Shown: one piece after another, positions 1-6,712 of the stretch
How positions within the stretch are numbered: position 1 is the first letter of the stretch
Layout of the letters: each line of letters opens with the position of its first letter
Assembly (NCBI GenBank): GCA_009885425.1
Contig: VFKS01000401.1
Location: forward strand, 1-7,789
Direction of reading: 5' to 3'
DNA: 7,789 nt
Origin: Novosphingobium sp.
Lineage (GTDB): Bacteria > Pseudomonadota > Alphaproteobacteria > Sphingomonadales > Sphingomonadaceae
Notes under the pieces: model-generated
Database searches by the model: none
What the model was told of the DNA's origin: nothing
Seen by the model: the letters and a program-made list of their open reading frames with translations, nothing else
Program-made: the position numbers and the translations under genes

Positions 1-191
1 CCATCGACGACCACGCCCCAGACCATGCCCGGAACGTGATTGGCGATCCTCCAACGCTCAAAATCGGCATCGAGCGCGGCATAGGTGCTTTCATAGCTCG
101 CAGCCGTTTGCGCAGATGCTTTGGGCTGGGCGCCAGCAGAGTGGCTGATGGCCGCGAGCAGCGCGGCGGCGAACAAATGGGAAACTCTCAT
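1..191 (-). CDS. Serine hydrolase, beta-lactamase-like family, N-terminal part (cut by window edge)
   Basis: The minus strand reads from an ATG at 191 without a stop to the window edge, giving 63 residues of a longer protein. Residues 1-21 form a signal peptide: a basic start, a hydrophobic Ala/Leu stretch and an SAGA|Q cleavage site, so the product should be exported to the periplasm. The mature start continues with an Asp-Phe-Glu-Arg-Trp helix, then HVPGMVWGVVVDG at about residues 51-63. This resembles the 'xxPGxxxGVVVDG' strand at the start of the class C beta-lactamase/penicillin-binding serine hydrolase fold. The catalytic SxxK and YxN motifs would lie outside the window, so activity cannot be judged. 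The ribosome site is weak (a TAGG-like stretch). The gene diverges from the YhhN-like gene at 269. The family assignment rests on a short stretch and is tentative; the existence of the CDS is fairly sure. Confidence 0.62.
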   Translation of the reverse strand, partial: MRVSHLFAAALLAAISHSAGAQPKASAQTAASYESTYAALDADFERWRIANHVPGMVWGVVVD

Positions 192-220
192 TTTGGCAGC
201 CTAACATCGGCCAAGGACGA

Positions 221-250
221 TTGACAGTACCGGCTTGGCCCCCGAACATT
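221..250 (+). promoter_or_regulatory. Possible sigma-70-type promoter of the YhhN-family gene
   Basis: A perfect TTGACA (-35 type) lies at 221-226. An AACATT, a poor -10 match, follows at 245-250 after an 18-bp spacer. Transcription from it would start around 256-258, leaving a very short leader before the ATG at 269. The -35 match is exact but the -10 is weak, so this is a candidate only. Confidence 0.33.
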
Positions 251-255
251 GCCGC

Positions 256-263
256 AGAGGAGA
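256..263 (+). promoter_or_regulatory. Ribosome binding site fixing the YhhN-family start at 269
   Basis: AGAGGAGA sits five bases upstream of the ATG at 269 and is a strong Shine-Dalgarno match. It favours this start over the in-frame TTG at 221, which has no such site and forms part of a TTGACA box. Confidence 0.7.
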
Positions 264-268
264 TTGCC

Positions 269-913
269 ATGCCGCAGCGCGCGCTGATCGATAAACGCCC
301 ATGGCTGGTGGCCAGCCTGATTGCGGGGATCAGCTATTACTTCCTGCGCGGCGATACGCTGCCGGACATCTACGAATGGGCCTTGAAGGGCACCGGCGTC
401 GCCTTGCTCGCGGCCTATGCTCTGTCGCGGCACAAGGGCGCGGATTCGAGGGCGATTGCGGCGGTGATGGGCTTTGGTGCGCTGGGTGATGTGCTGATCG
501 AATTGCAGCTTGAATGGGGCGCGGCGGCGTTTCTGGTCGGTCACCTGATCGCAATTCACCTCTATCTGCGCCACCGCCGTTCGGCGCTGGAGGCCAGTCA
601 GAAAGTGCTGGGGCTGACCCTGATGGTGCTGACCCCGCTGATCTCGTGGAAACTCACTGGCAGCGCGCTGGTTGCGGTCTATGCGCTCGGGCTGGGGGCG
701 ATGGCCGGAGCGGCGTGGACCAGCAGTTTCCCGCGCTACCGGGTCGGGATTGGGGCGGTGCTGTTCGTCGCTTCGGACCTGCTGATTTTCGCGCGTATGG
801 GGGCGATGCAGCAGAGCCCGCTGCCCGATCTGCTGATCTGGCCGCTGTACTATTTCGGCCAGTTCCTGATTGCGACTGGCGTAGTGGGAGAACTGCGTCG
901 CCGCACCGCCTAG
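269..913 (+). CDS. YhhN/TMEM86-family membrane protein (putative lysoplasmalogenase)
   Basis: A 214-residue, very hydrophobic protein with about seven or eight predicted membrane segments (near 12-27, 38-53, 62-78, 83-100, 111-127, 131-149, 157-176 and 186-206). The polar residues within them fit the YhhN/TMEM86 family (PF07947): Gly-Asp-(x3)-Glu at 73-78, Gly-His at 91-92, Ser-Asp at 169-170, and WPLYYFGQ at 191-198. Characterised animal and Legionella members hydrolyse the vinyl ether bond of lysoplasmalogens; most bacterial members are untested, so the reaction here is family inference. It would act in the inner membrane on lipids. The start is set by the strong ribosome site at 256-263. 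It diverges from the serine hydrolase gene and converges on the dioxygenase gene with 3 bp between stops, leaving no room for a separate terminator. Confidence 0.85.
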   Translation: MPQRALIDKRPWLVASLIAGISYYFLRGDTLPDIYEWALKGTGVALLAAYALSRHKGADSRAIAAVMGFGALGDVLIELQLEWGAAAFLVGHLIAIHLYLRHRRSALEASQKVLGLTLMVLTPLISWKLTGSALVAVYALGLGAMAGAAWTSSFPRYRVGIGAVLFVASDLLIFARMGAMQQSPLPDLLIWPLYYFGQFLIATGVVGELRRRTA

Positions 914-916
914 GGT

Positions 917-1759
917 TCAGCCCGCCCACGCCGCAATCGTGGTGCGGTGGAGTTCGCGGCGGTGGCCCTCATAGCCGCCGGTGGCTTTGTGCAGGACCGA
1001 GCGGTTGTCCCACATCACCAGCATCCCCGGCTCCCAGCGGTGCCGATAGTTGAAGCGCTCATCGCCCTGCCACTGCTGCAATTCCATCAGCAGAGCGATT
1101 GCAGCCGCCTGCTCCATGCCCTCGATCCCGACGATGTAGCCCAGCGTCGAATAAAACCCGCGCCGCCCGGTTTCCGGATGGGCCGGAACCAGCGGGTGCG
1201 TCTGGGTGGCGAGCGCTTCCTCGCTCGGGCGAATGTCCATGCTGCGGCCCTTGTCCTTCGCGCCATAGGTACCGTCCGGGGCATAGGCGAGGCGGGCTGA
1301 GTGGACCGCGACCAGATCGGCTAGCTCGGCCTTGCGCGCATCGGGCAGAGCCTCCCACGCGGCGTGTTGGTTGGCATAGAGCGTATCGCCGCCATGGGGC
1401 GGGATATCGACCGCCATCAGGCAGGTGCCAGCGGGCGGGCGAGCCTGAAAGCTCCAATCAGTGTGCCAGTTTTCGGCGAACAGCGGGCTTTGCTCGTCGG
1501 CCTCACGGCGGATCGCGGCGATGTGATTTCGGCCCGGGATCGGGGCGAAGAATGGATCGTGGCCGAACCCGCCAAAGGCCAGCGTGAAGCGCTCCAGATC
1601 GTCGTCGCCCAGGAACTGGTCGGGGAAGGCGAGGACGTGGTGCTCCAGCCAGATGGCGCGCAATTCCGCAATCTCGGCTGGCTCCAGCGCGCGCCGCAGA
1701 TCAATGCCGCTGACCCGCGCCCCGCAGGCCTGCCCCGATGGTTCAACCTTCACGCTCAT
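917..1759 (-). CDS. TauD/TfdA-family 2-oxoglutarate-dependent dioxygenase
   Basis: A 280-residue cytosolic Fe(II)/2-oxoglutarate oxygenase, close in length to E. coli TauD. The facial triad is visible: His99 and Asp101 in NWHTDWSF, and His257 in SVLHKAT. Thr126 in HGGDT and Arg268 in the RREL segment match the 2-oxoglutarate-binding Thr and Arg of TauD, and Arg272 matches the TauD sulfonate-binding Arg. All catalytic residues are therefore present. The family hydroxylates taurine, alkylsulfonates, 2,4-D and other carboxylates or sulfonates. No sulfonate transporter or sulfur gene lies nearby, so the substrate is unknown and I give no symbol. I chose the ATG at 1759 because GGGAGG (1769-1774) is nine bases upstream. 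A GTG at 1765 would add two residues but lies too close to that site. The gene lies 61 bp downstream of the DUF952 gene on the same strand and may be co-transcribed with it. Confidence 0.88.
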   Translation of the reverse strand: MSVKVEPSGQACGARVSGIDLRRALEPAEIAELRAIWLEHHVLAFPDQFLGDDDLERFTLAFGGFGHDPFFAPIPGRNHIAAIRREADEQSPLFAENWHTDWSFQARPPAGTCLMAVDIPPHGGDTLYANQHAAWEALPDARKAELADLVAVHSARLAYAPDGTYGAKDKGRSMDIRPSEEALATQTHPLVPAHPETGRRGFYSTLGYIVGIEGMEQAAAIALLMELQQWQGDERFNYRHRWEPGMLVMWDNRSVLHKATGGYEGHRRELHRTTIAAWAG

Positions 1760-1781
1760 CCTCACCCGCCTCCCGCAAAGT

Positions 1782-1799
1782 CAGCGCATCATCGCGCTG
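1782..1799. repeat. Short hairpin in the DUF952-dioxygenase gap
   Basis: CAGCGC (1782-1787) and GCGCTG (1794-1799) form a perfect 6-bp stem around a 6-base loop. No T-tract follows on either strand, so it is not a standard intrinsic terminator. It could be an operator, an mRNA-end stabiliser or chance. Confidence 0.35.
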
Positions 1800-1820
1800 T
1801 CAGGCTGTCGGTGCAAGGGC

Positions 1821-2168
1821 TCAGGCTGGGTAGAGCACGGTTCCGTCTGTCGCACGCTGCAAGGGGGCCAGCGTGGTCACGGCGCTCAGCGGCAGCGCGG
1901 CATAAATGTGCGGGAACAGGGCGCCGCCGCGCGATTTCTCCCAGCGTACCGCCGATCCCAGTGCAGTCAGATCAACCCGGGCCAGCCACAGGCCAGACTG
2001 GCCGGCAAAATGCTTGTCGAGCGTGCCCACAACCTGCGGCTCAGCCGAGAGGTGGATATAGCCATCGGCCAGATCGACCTGCGCGCCTTCGAACAGCCCG
2101 TTAGAGACGAGTTGGTCCTTCTGCGCGCTGGTCAGAATTTTCCAGGCGTAGTCGGGTAGATCGCTCAC
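1821..2168 (-). CDS. DUF952 family protein, function unknown
   Basis: A 115-residue soluble protein without signal peptide or membrane segment, the normal size for DUF952 (PF06108). Family hallmarks are an N-terminal AWKILT strand (8-13), DGYIHLS (35-41), TLDKHFAGQ (49-57) and the WEKSRGGALFPHIY block (76-89). The conserved His, Arg and Trp residues suggest a ligand-binding or enzymatic pocket, but no reaction is established for the family that I can name. It starts with GTG at 2168, whose last two bases begin the TGA stop of gyrA (GTGA overlap). No well-spaced ribosome site precedes it (GAGG ends only one base before the start), so translation is probably coupled to gyrA. An operon with gyrA is therefore likely; a functional link to gyrase is not shown. 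Confidence 0.87.
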   Translation of the reverse strand: MSDLPDYAWKILTSAQKDQLVSNGLFEGAQVDLADGYIHLSAEPQVVGTLDKHFAGQSGLWLARVDLTALGSAVRWEKSRGGALFPHIYAALPLSAVTTLAPLQRATDGTVLYPA

Positions 2169-4939
2169 GCCTCGTCAGTCGGCGGAGCATCGGCGGCTGG
2201 CGTATCGTCGGCAGCGGGGACTTCACCCTCAGCCATTTCCTCACCTTCAGCCTCATCCTCGCCCGCATCGGCCAGCCGCACGGCGGAAACCACGTGTTCT
2301 TCGTCCGAGACGTTGAACAGCCGCACCCCGGCACTACCGCGTCCGATTACCCGCAGGCTTTCGAGCGGCAGGCGGATCAGTTTGGCCTGATCGGTTACCA
2401 GCATCAACTGATCGGCGCGAACCGCCGGGAAACTGGCCACGACTGGCCCATTGCGGGCGATATTGTCGATATTGGTAATGCCTTGGCCGCCGCGCCCGGT
2501 TCGCCGGTATTCGTAAGCAGAGGACATCTTGCCATAGCCATTGGCGCAAACCGTCAGGATGAACTGCTCGTGCTCGGCCAGTTCGGCCATCCGCTCGGGC
2601 GACAGCGACGGCTCGCCTTCCTTTTCACCCTTCCATGGCGCAAACCGGACATAGTCCTCGCGTTCTTCGCTGGTGGTGCCGACGCGGTGGAGGATCGACA
2701 GGCTAATCACCTCGTCATCGCCCTTCAGCGTCATCCCGCGCACGCCCGTCGAGGTGCGGCTGGTAAACTCGCGCACTTCGTCGCCAGCAAAGCGGATCGC
2801 CTTGCCAGCGCGGGTGGCGAGCAGCACATCGTCGCTGGCTTCGAGCAAAGCGACGCCGATCAGGCGGTCTTCCGAACCCTCATCAAACCGCATCGCGAAT
2901 TTGCCGTTGCTTGGCACATTGGCAAAGGCGTCCATCGAATTGCGCCGGACATTGCCCTTAGCAGTGACAAAGACAACCGAGAGCTTGCCCCATTCGGCCT
3001 CATCCTCGGGCAGGGCGAGGACAGTCTGGATCGTCTCGTCCTTGTCGAGCGCAGGCAGCAGGTTGACGATCGGGCGGCCGCGCGTGGTCGGCCCGCCTTC
3101 GGGCAGTTTCCACACTTTGAGCCGGTAAACCTTGCCCGCGGTCGAGAAGAACAGCACCGGATTGTGGGTGCTGGTCACGAACATGTTCGTGATCACATCC
3201 TCGTCCTTGGTTGCCATCCCGGCCCGGCCCTTGCCGCCGCGGTTCTGGGCGCGGAAGGTAGAGAGCGGGGTGCGCTTGATATAGCCGTCCATGGTCACGG
3301 TCACGACCATGTCCTCGCGCTCGATCAGGTCCTCGTCATCGATCCCGTCCCAGGCTGCAGCAATTTCGGACTTTCGCGGCGTGGCATAGGCGGCGCGGAT
3401 CGCGACAAGTTCATCGCGCATCACGCCGTAGAGCTTGGTCCGGTCGGCCAGGATCGAGAGATATTCCTCGATCGCCAGCGACAGCTCTTTCAGCTCATCA
3501 CCAATCTCGTCGCGGCCCAACGCGGTCAAGCGGTGGAGGCGCAGATCGAGTATTGCCCGGACCTGTACTTCGGACAGGCGATAGGTCCCGCCAGCCTGTT
3601 CGGCATCAGGCTCAATCGCTTCGACCAGCCGGATATACTGCGCAATTTCGCCAATCGGCCATTCGCGGGTGACCAGCGCTTCGCGCGCGGCGGCCGGATT
3701 GGGTGAACCGCGAATGATCTTGACCACTTCGTCAAGGTTGGTCACCGCAACGACCAGTCCGAGCAAGATATGCGCCCGGTCACGCGCCTTGTTGAGTTCA
3801 AACTTGGTCCGGCGAGTGATCACTTCCTCGCGGAAGGATATGAACGCGGCGATGATATCGCGCAGCGCCAGCGTTTCGGGGCGGCCGCCGCGGATCGCCA
3901 GCATATTGGCCGGGAAGCTCGACTGTGCCGGGGTGTTACGCCAGATCTGGTTTAGCACCACTTCAGGCGTGGCATCGCGCTTGAGATCGACCACCACCCG
4001 CACGCCGAGCCGGCTCGATTCGTCGCGAATGTCCGAAACGCCTTCGATCCGTTTGTCCTTGGCGGCTTCGGCGATCTTTTCGACCAGCCCGCTCTTGCCG
4101 ACCTGATAGGGGATCGAAGTCAGCACGATCGAGCGCCGGTCGCCGCGGCCTTCCTCGATCTCGTGGCGCGCGCGCATGATGATCGAGCCGCGCCCGGTCA
4201 GATAGGCTGAGCGCGCCCCGGCGGTGCCGAGGATCAGCGGGCCGGTGGGGAAATCGGGGCCGGGGACAAATTCGATCAGCTCTTCCGAAGTGATCGCCGG
4301 GTTGTCCATATAGGCCAGGCACGCGTCGATCACTTCGCCCAGGTTGTGCGGCGGAATGTTGGTCGCCATGCCGACCGCGATCCCGCCGGCGCCATTGACC
4401 AGCAGGTTAGGGAAGCGCGCCGGCAGCACGGTCGGTTCCTGCCGTGAACCGTCATAGTTCTCGGTGAAATCGACGGTATCCTTGTCGAGATCGTCGAGCA
4501 GGCTGTTGGCCACCTTGGCCAGCCGCGCTTCGGTGTAGCGCATCGAGGCCGGGGCATCGGGATCCATCGAGCCGAAGTTGCCTTGGCCATCGACCAGCGG
4601 CACCCGCATTGACCAATCCTGCGCCATCCGAACCAGCGCCATGTAGATCGCAAGGTCGCCGTGCGGATGATAGTTGCCCATCACGTCGCCAACGATCTTG
4701 GCGCATTTGCGATAGGGCCGGCCAGCAACCATGCCGCCTTCCTGCGCTGCAAACAGGATACGGCGGTGGACCGGCTTCAAACCGTCACGCACATCGGGCA
4801 GGGCCCGACTGACGATCACGCTCATCGCGTAATCGAGGTAGCTCGATTTCATCTCATCGACGATGTCGATGCGCTGAAATTCGCCCATCGGACCGGTCGG
4901 TTCGGGAGTGGATTCGGGGATGTCGATTTCGTCGCTCAC
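2165..4939 (-). CDS. gyrA: DNA gyrase subunit A
   Basis: The 924-residue subunit of the gyrase A2B2 heterotetramer cuts and reseals DNA, introducing negative supercoils with GyrB. The N-terminal breakage-reunion domain (about 25-540) begins with [20 protein letters not shown] and carries the active-site Arg134-Tyr135 pair in MRYTEARL (E. coli Tyr122). The C-terminal DNA-wrapping domain starts with the GyrA box QNRGGKG (565-571), which separates GyrA from ParC. A later wrapping-domain repeat carries RRTGRGGQG (812-820), and an acidic tail spans about 891-924. The QRDR reads HGDLAIYM (93-100), so the positions of E. coli Ser83 and Asp87 are Leu96 and Met100; this is unusual and discussed in the findings. 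The start is GTG at 4939 without a clear Shine-Dalgarno. The next candidate, Met18, has none either, and the 17-residue acidic/proline leader is usual for alphaproteobacteria. The TGA overlaps the DUF952 GTG. Confidence 0.98.
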   Translation of the reverse strand: MSDEIDIPESTPEPTGPMGEFQRIDIVDEMKSSYLDYAMSVIVSRALPDVRDGLKPVHRRILFAAQEGGMVAGRPYRKCAKIVGDVMGNYHPHGDLAIYMALVRMAQDWSMRVPLVDGQGNFGSMDPDAPASMRYTEARLAKVANSLLDDLDKDTVDFTENYDGSRQEPTVLPARFPNLLVNGAGGIAVGMATNIPPHNLGEVIDACLAYMDNPAITSEELIEFVPGPDFPTGPLILGTAGARSAYLTGRGSIIMRARHEIEEGRGDRRSIVLTSIPYQVGKSGLVEKIAEAAKDKRIEGVSDIRDESSRLGVRVVVDLKRDATPEVVLNQIWRNTPAQSSFPANMLAIRGGRPETLALRDIIAAFISFREEVITRRTKFELNKARDRAHILLGLVVAVTNLDEVVKIIRGSPNPAAAREALVTREWPIGEIAQYIRLVEAIEPDAEQAGGTYRLSEVQVRAILDLRLHRLTALGRDEIGDELKELSLAIEEYLSILADRTKLYGVMRDELVAIRAAYATPRKSEIAAAWDGIDDEDLIEREDMVVTVTMDGYIKRTPLSTFRAQNRGGKGRAGMATKDEDVITNMFVTSTHNPVLFFSTAGKVYRLKVWKLPEGGPTTRGRPIVNLLPALDKDETIQTVLALPEDEAEWGKLSVVFVTAKGNVRRNSMDAFANVPSNGKFAMRFDEGSEDRLIGVALLEASDDVLLATRAGKAIRFAGDEVREFTSRTSTGVRGMTLKGDDEVISLSILHRVGTTSEEREDYVRFAPWKGEKEGEPSLSPERMAELAEHEQFILTVCANGYGKMSSAYEYRRTGRGGQGITNIDNIARNGPVVASFPAVRADQLMLVTDQAKLIRLPLESLRVIGRGSAGVRLFNVSDEEHVVSAVRLADAGEDEAEGEEMAEGEVPAADDTPAADAPPTDEA

Positions 4940-4985
4940 GCGGGATGGGTCACTTGTTTTGTTTTGGCCAAATTCGGATCATTAA

Positions 4986-5042
4986 GCCCTAGGGCAAAGG
5001 CTCTCGCAGAGCCATCCAAAGCGGTTCGGATGGGCGTTTTTT
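4986..5042 (+). ncRNA. Candidate small RNA or 5' leader element ending in a terminator
   Basis: Three adjacent dyads on the plus strand end in a U-rich tract: palindrome 4986-4995, tight hairpin 4999-5013 (6-bp stem, 3-base loop) and terminator-like hairpin 5012-5042. No plus-strand gene lies just upstream, because gyrA reads the other way. A transcript terminating here would therefore be a short independent RNA or the attenuated leader of the TPR gene 189 bp downstream. The second and third hairpins share bases 5012-5013, so they may be partly alternative. I do not recognise an Rfam family and saw no clear promoter, so this is a structural candidate only. Confidence 0.3.
5012..5042 (+). terminator. 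Terminator-like hairpin with T6 tract
   Basis: CCATCC (5012-5017) pairs with GGATGG (5028-5033) around a 10-base loop that can add two inner A-T pairs. After GCG come six T residues (5037-5042). The stem is modest (6 bp), so efficiency is uncertain. The T-tract shows it would work only on rightward transcripts. Confidence 0.45.
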
Positions 5043-5175
5043 CCACACCTTGCGCGGCAATGCTGAACGGATGGCACTGGCGCTATTCAATCGCCGTTCA
5101 ACCGCGCGGCCCTAGTGCGCCGGGGTGTTGCCAAGGTGGTGTTCTAGCGCCTATGGCTGGATCGAGGAAGTTGCC

Positions 5176-5210
5176 CCGCCAGTGCCCGCAAATCGCGCGC
5201 AAACTGGCGG
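5176..5210 (+). repeat. Inverted repeat in the TPR-gene leader
   Basis: CCGCCAGT (5176-5183) and ACTGGCGG (5203-5210) are perfect 8-base complements around a 19-base spacer. The right arm ends six bases before the AAGGAG ribosome site. It could be an operator or an mRNA hairpin affecting translation. Confidence 0.45.
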
Positions 5211-5216
5211 TTGCCA

Positions 5217-5222
5217 AGGAGA
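5217..5222 (+). promoter_or_regulatory. Ribosome binding site fixing the TPR-gene start at 5231
   Basis: AAGGAG lies eight bases before the ATG at 5231. That ATG is immediately followed by a signal-peptide sequence. This rules out the much longer upstream open frame as part of the protein. Confidence 0.75.
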
Positions 5223-5230
5223 ATATTGCG

Positions 5231-6634
5231 ATGGTTCGTGCGACATTTTTGACCCGCTCTGCACTGGGAATGGCGCTTGCTTTGGGTGTTGCCACTGGCG
5301 GCCTGGCGCTGCCCGCTGCTGCCAAGGAAAAGAAGCCTGAGGCGCCGAAGATTGCGCCCTCCAAGCCTTTCATCCCGGTTTATGTTGCAGCCAAGGACGG
5401 CGTAGATAAGGCGGCGAAGCGGCAGGACGTGCTGGATGCACAGGCTGCAGTGAAGGCGGCGGATAACGCCTATCGCAACGCTTCGAACAAGAAGGCCCGC
5501 GATGAGGCCCGCGCCAAGTACGATGCTTCGGTCGCCGCGCTTAGCACGCTGCTCCAACCGGAAAAGGATCTGCTGGATAAGGCGTTCGCGATTGCAACGA
5601 ACCCGGATGACAAGTTCCTGGCCGGACAGCTCGCGCTGGCGCTGGGGCAGGTCGGCTTCGACAAGGCGATGCAACGCCGCGGACTGCAGTCGATGGTTGA
5701 CAGCGGCAAGCTGTCCCCGGCCGACAATGCGAAGTTCCAGTTCTATATCGGCGGCTTGTCTTATGACCTGCGGGAATATCCTGCGGCGCGGACTGCGTTG
5801 CAGGCGGCGATCGCCGGCGGCTATACCGAAAACGGGGTCGATGGCCTGCTGGCCGATGCCTATTTCAACGACAATATGCCGAATGAAGGCCTCAAGGTGC
5901 TTGATGATGCGATCACCAAGCGTGGCGCAGCAGCACCCGAAGAATGGATCCGCAAGGGCATTGTCGTGTCCTACAAGGCCAAAATGCCGGCCCAGGCGAT
6001 CAAGTTTTCGACCCGCTTGGTTGAAGGCTATCCCAATCAGGAAAACTGGGCGCTGGCCCTGTCGGTTGTCCGCGATATGAGCACGTTCCAGAACCAGGAG
6101 CAGATCGACCTGCTGCGCCTGATGGCACGGACCAACAGCTTCTCCGAAGCGCGCGACTATATCGAATACATTCAGGCGGCCGATCCGCGCCGTCTGCCGG
6201 CTGAGGCGCTCAAGATCGTGAACATGGGCCTTGCCGCCGGCAAGCTGCAGATGAGCGATCCCTTCGTAATCGATGCCAAGGCGATATCAACGACGCGGAT
6301 TGTCGAAGACAAAGCTTCGCTGGTAGCGATGGAACGCGATGCCCGCGGGGCAAATGCCACGGCGGCGACTGCGATGGCGGCGGGTGACGCATTCCTGAGT
6401 CACGACAATGCCGTCAAGGCTGAGGAAATGTACAAGATCGCGCTGACCCGGCCCGGGGTCGATGCACCGCGGGTTCTGACCCGGCTGGGGATCGTCCAGA
6501 TCGATCAGGGCCGCTTTGTTGAAGCACGGGAAACCTTTGCCAAGGTCACCGGAGCGCGCGTTCCGATTGCCCAGCTGTGGTCGGCCTATGCCAAGAGCAA
6601 GCTGGTTGCTCCGGCCGCTCCGGTTGCTCAGTAA
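5231..6634 (+). CDS. Exported tetratricopeptide-repeat protein, function unknown
   Basis: A 467-residue protein. A signal peptide is clear: basic residues at 3 and 9, a hydrophobic core at about 11-27, and a probable cleavage after LPAAA near residue 31. The mature protein begins Lys/Pro-rich and is likely periplasmic. Residues about 57-115 are charged, Ala-rich and predicted helical, perhaps coiled coil. TPR-like helix pairs follow at about 164-193, 198-227 and 237-263, with more at about 378-405 and 412-440, showing the usual Gly, Ala and aromatic spacing (for example FQFYIGGLSYDLREYPAARTA). It ends in an Ala/Pro-rich tail. TPRs make protein-binding scaffolds; no catalytic motif is visible and I do not recognise a named family. 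The gene is monocistronic as far as visible, with a repeat-rich 291-bp leader region shared with gyrA and a strong terminator after it. Confidence 0.85.
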   Translation: MVRATFLTRSALGMALALGVATGGLALPAAAKEKKPEAPKIAPSKPFIPVYVAAKDGVDKAAKRQDVLDAQAAVKAADNAYRNASNKKARDEARAKYDASVAALSTLLQPEKDLLDKAFAIATNPDDKFLAGQLALALGQVGFDKAMQRRGLQSMVDSGKLSPADNAKFQFYIGGLSYDLREYPAARTALQAAIAGGYTENGVDGLLADAYFNDNMPNEGLKVLDDAITKRGAAAPEEWIRKGIVVSYKAKMPAQAIKFSTRLVEGYPNQENWALALSVVRDMSTFQNQEQIDLLRLMARTNSFSEARDYIEYIQAADPRRLPAEALKIVNMGLAAGKLQMSDPFVIDAKAISTTRIVEDKASLVAMERDARGANATAATAMAAGDAFLSHDNAVKAEEMYKIALTRPGVDAPRVLTRLGIVQIDQGRFVEARETFAKVTGARVPIAQLWSAYAKSKLVAPAAPVAQ

Positions 6635-6656
6635 AGCTGACGGATCAAAACTTACG

Positions 6657-6687
6657 AAAAGGGCGGCCCGCAACGGCCGCCCTTTTT
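6657..6687. terminator. Bidirectional intrinsic terminator between TPR gene and fghA
   Basis: GGGCGGCC (6661-6668) and GGCCGCCC (6675-6682) form a perfect 8-bp GC stem with a 6-base loop. The stem is flanked by AAAA (6657-6660) and TTTTT (6683-6687). It therefore terminates both the rightward TPR transcript and the leftward fghA transcript, as expected between convergent genes. Confidence 0.9.
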
Positions 6688-6712
6688 GATTCTGGGCTCA
6701 GCTAGGCCGCGG

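Larger units (their letters stand above)
4940..5230. other. Divergent gyrA/TPR-gene intergenic region rich in inverted repeats
   Basis: This 291-bp gap must hold the promoters of gyrA (leftward) and of the TPR gene (rightward). I found no convincing -35/-10 pair for either. Dyads seen in order: the 10-bp palindrome GCCCTAGGGC (4986-4995), a GGCTCT/AGAGCC hairpin (4999-5013), a CCATCC/GGATGG hairpin followed by T6 (5012-5042), a TGAACGG/CCGTTCA repeat (5064-5070, 5094-5100), and a CCGCCAGT/ACTGGCGG repeat (5176-5183, 5203-5210). A plus-strand reading frame is open through the whole gap, but it continues from the antisense of gyrA and lacks a start with a ribosome site, so I do not call it coding. 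Confidence 0.7.

Noticed and set aside
221..268. A TTG start adding 16 residues to the YhhN-family protein
   Set aside because: The TTG belongs to a TTGACA box and lacks a ribosome site, whereas the ATG at 269 has a strong one.
1364..2159. Overlapping plus-strand open frames of up to 246 codons across the dioxygenase and DUF952 genes
   Set aside because: They are antisense to two clear family members, run through the gap between them, and have low-complexity Arg/Pro/Ala composition.
2640..2700. A charged insertion in the GyrA C-terminal domain (about residues 753-790)
   Set aside because: From memory, alphaproteobacterial GyrA proteins usually carry an insertion here, so it is not treated as novel.
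2294..3706. A 470-codon open frame on the plus strand
   Set aside because: It lies wholly antisense within gyrA, has no ribosome site and shows no protein-family features. It is a by-product of GC-rich codon use on the other strand.
4661..5230. A long upstream extension of the TPR protein (657 codons in all)
   Set aside because: It begins antisense to gyrA and crosses the intergenic repeats. The ATG at 5231 has a good ribosome site and starts a signal peptide, which must be N-terminal.
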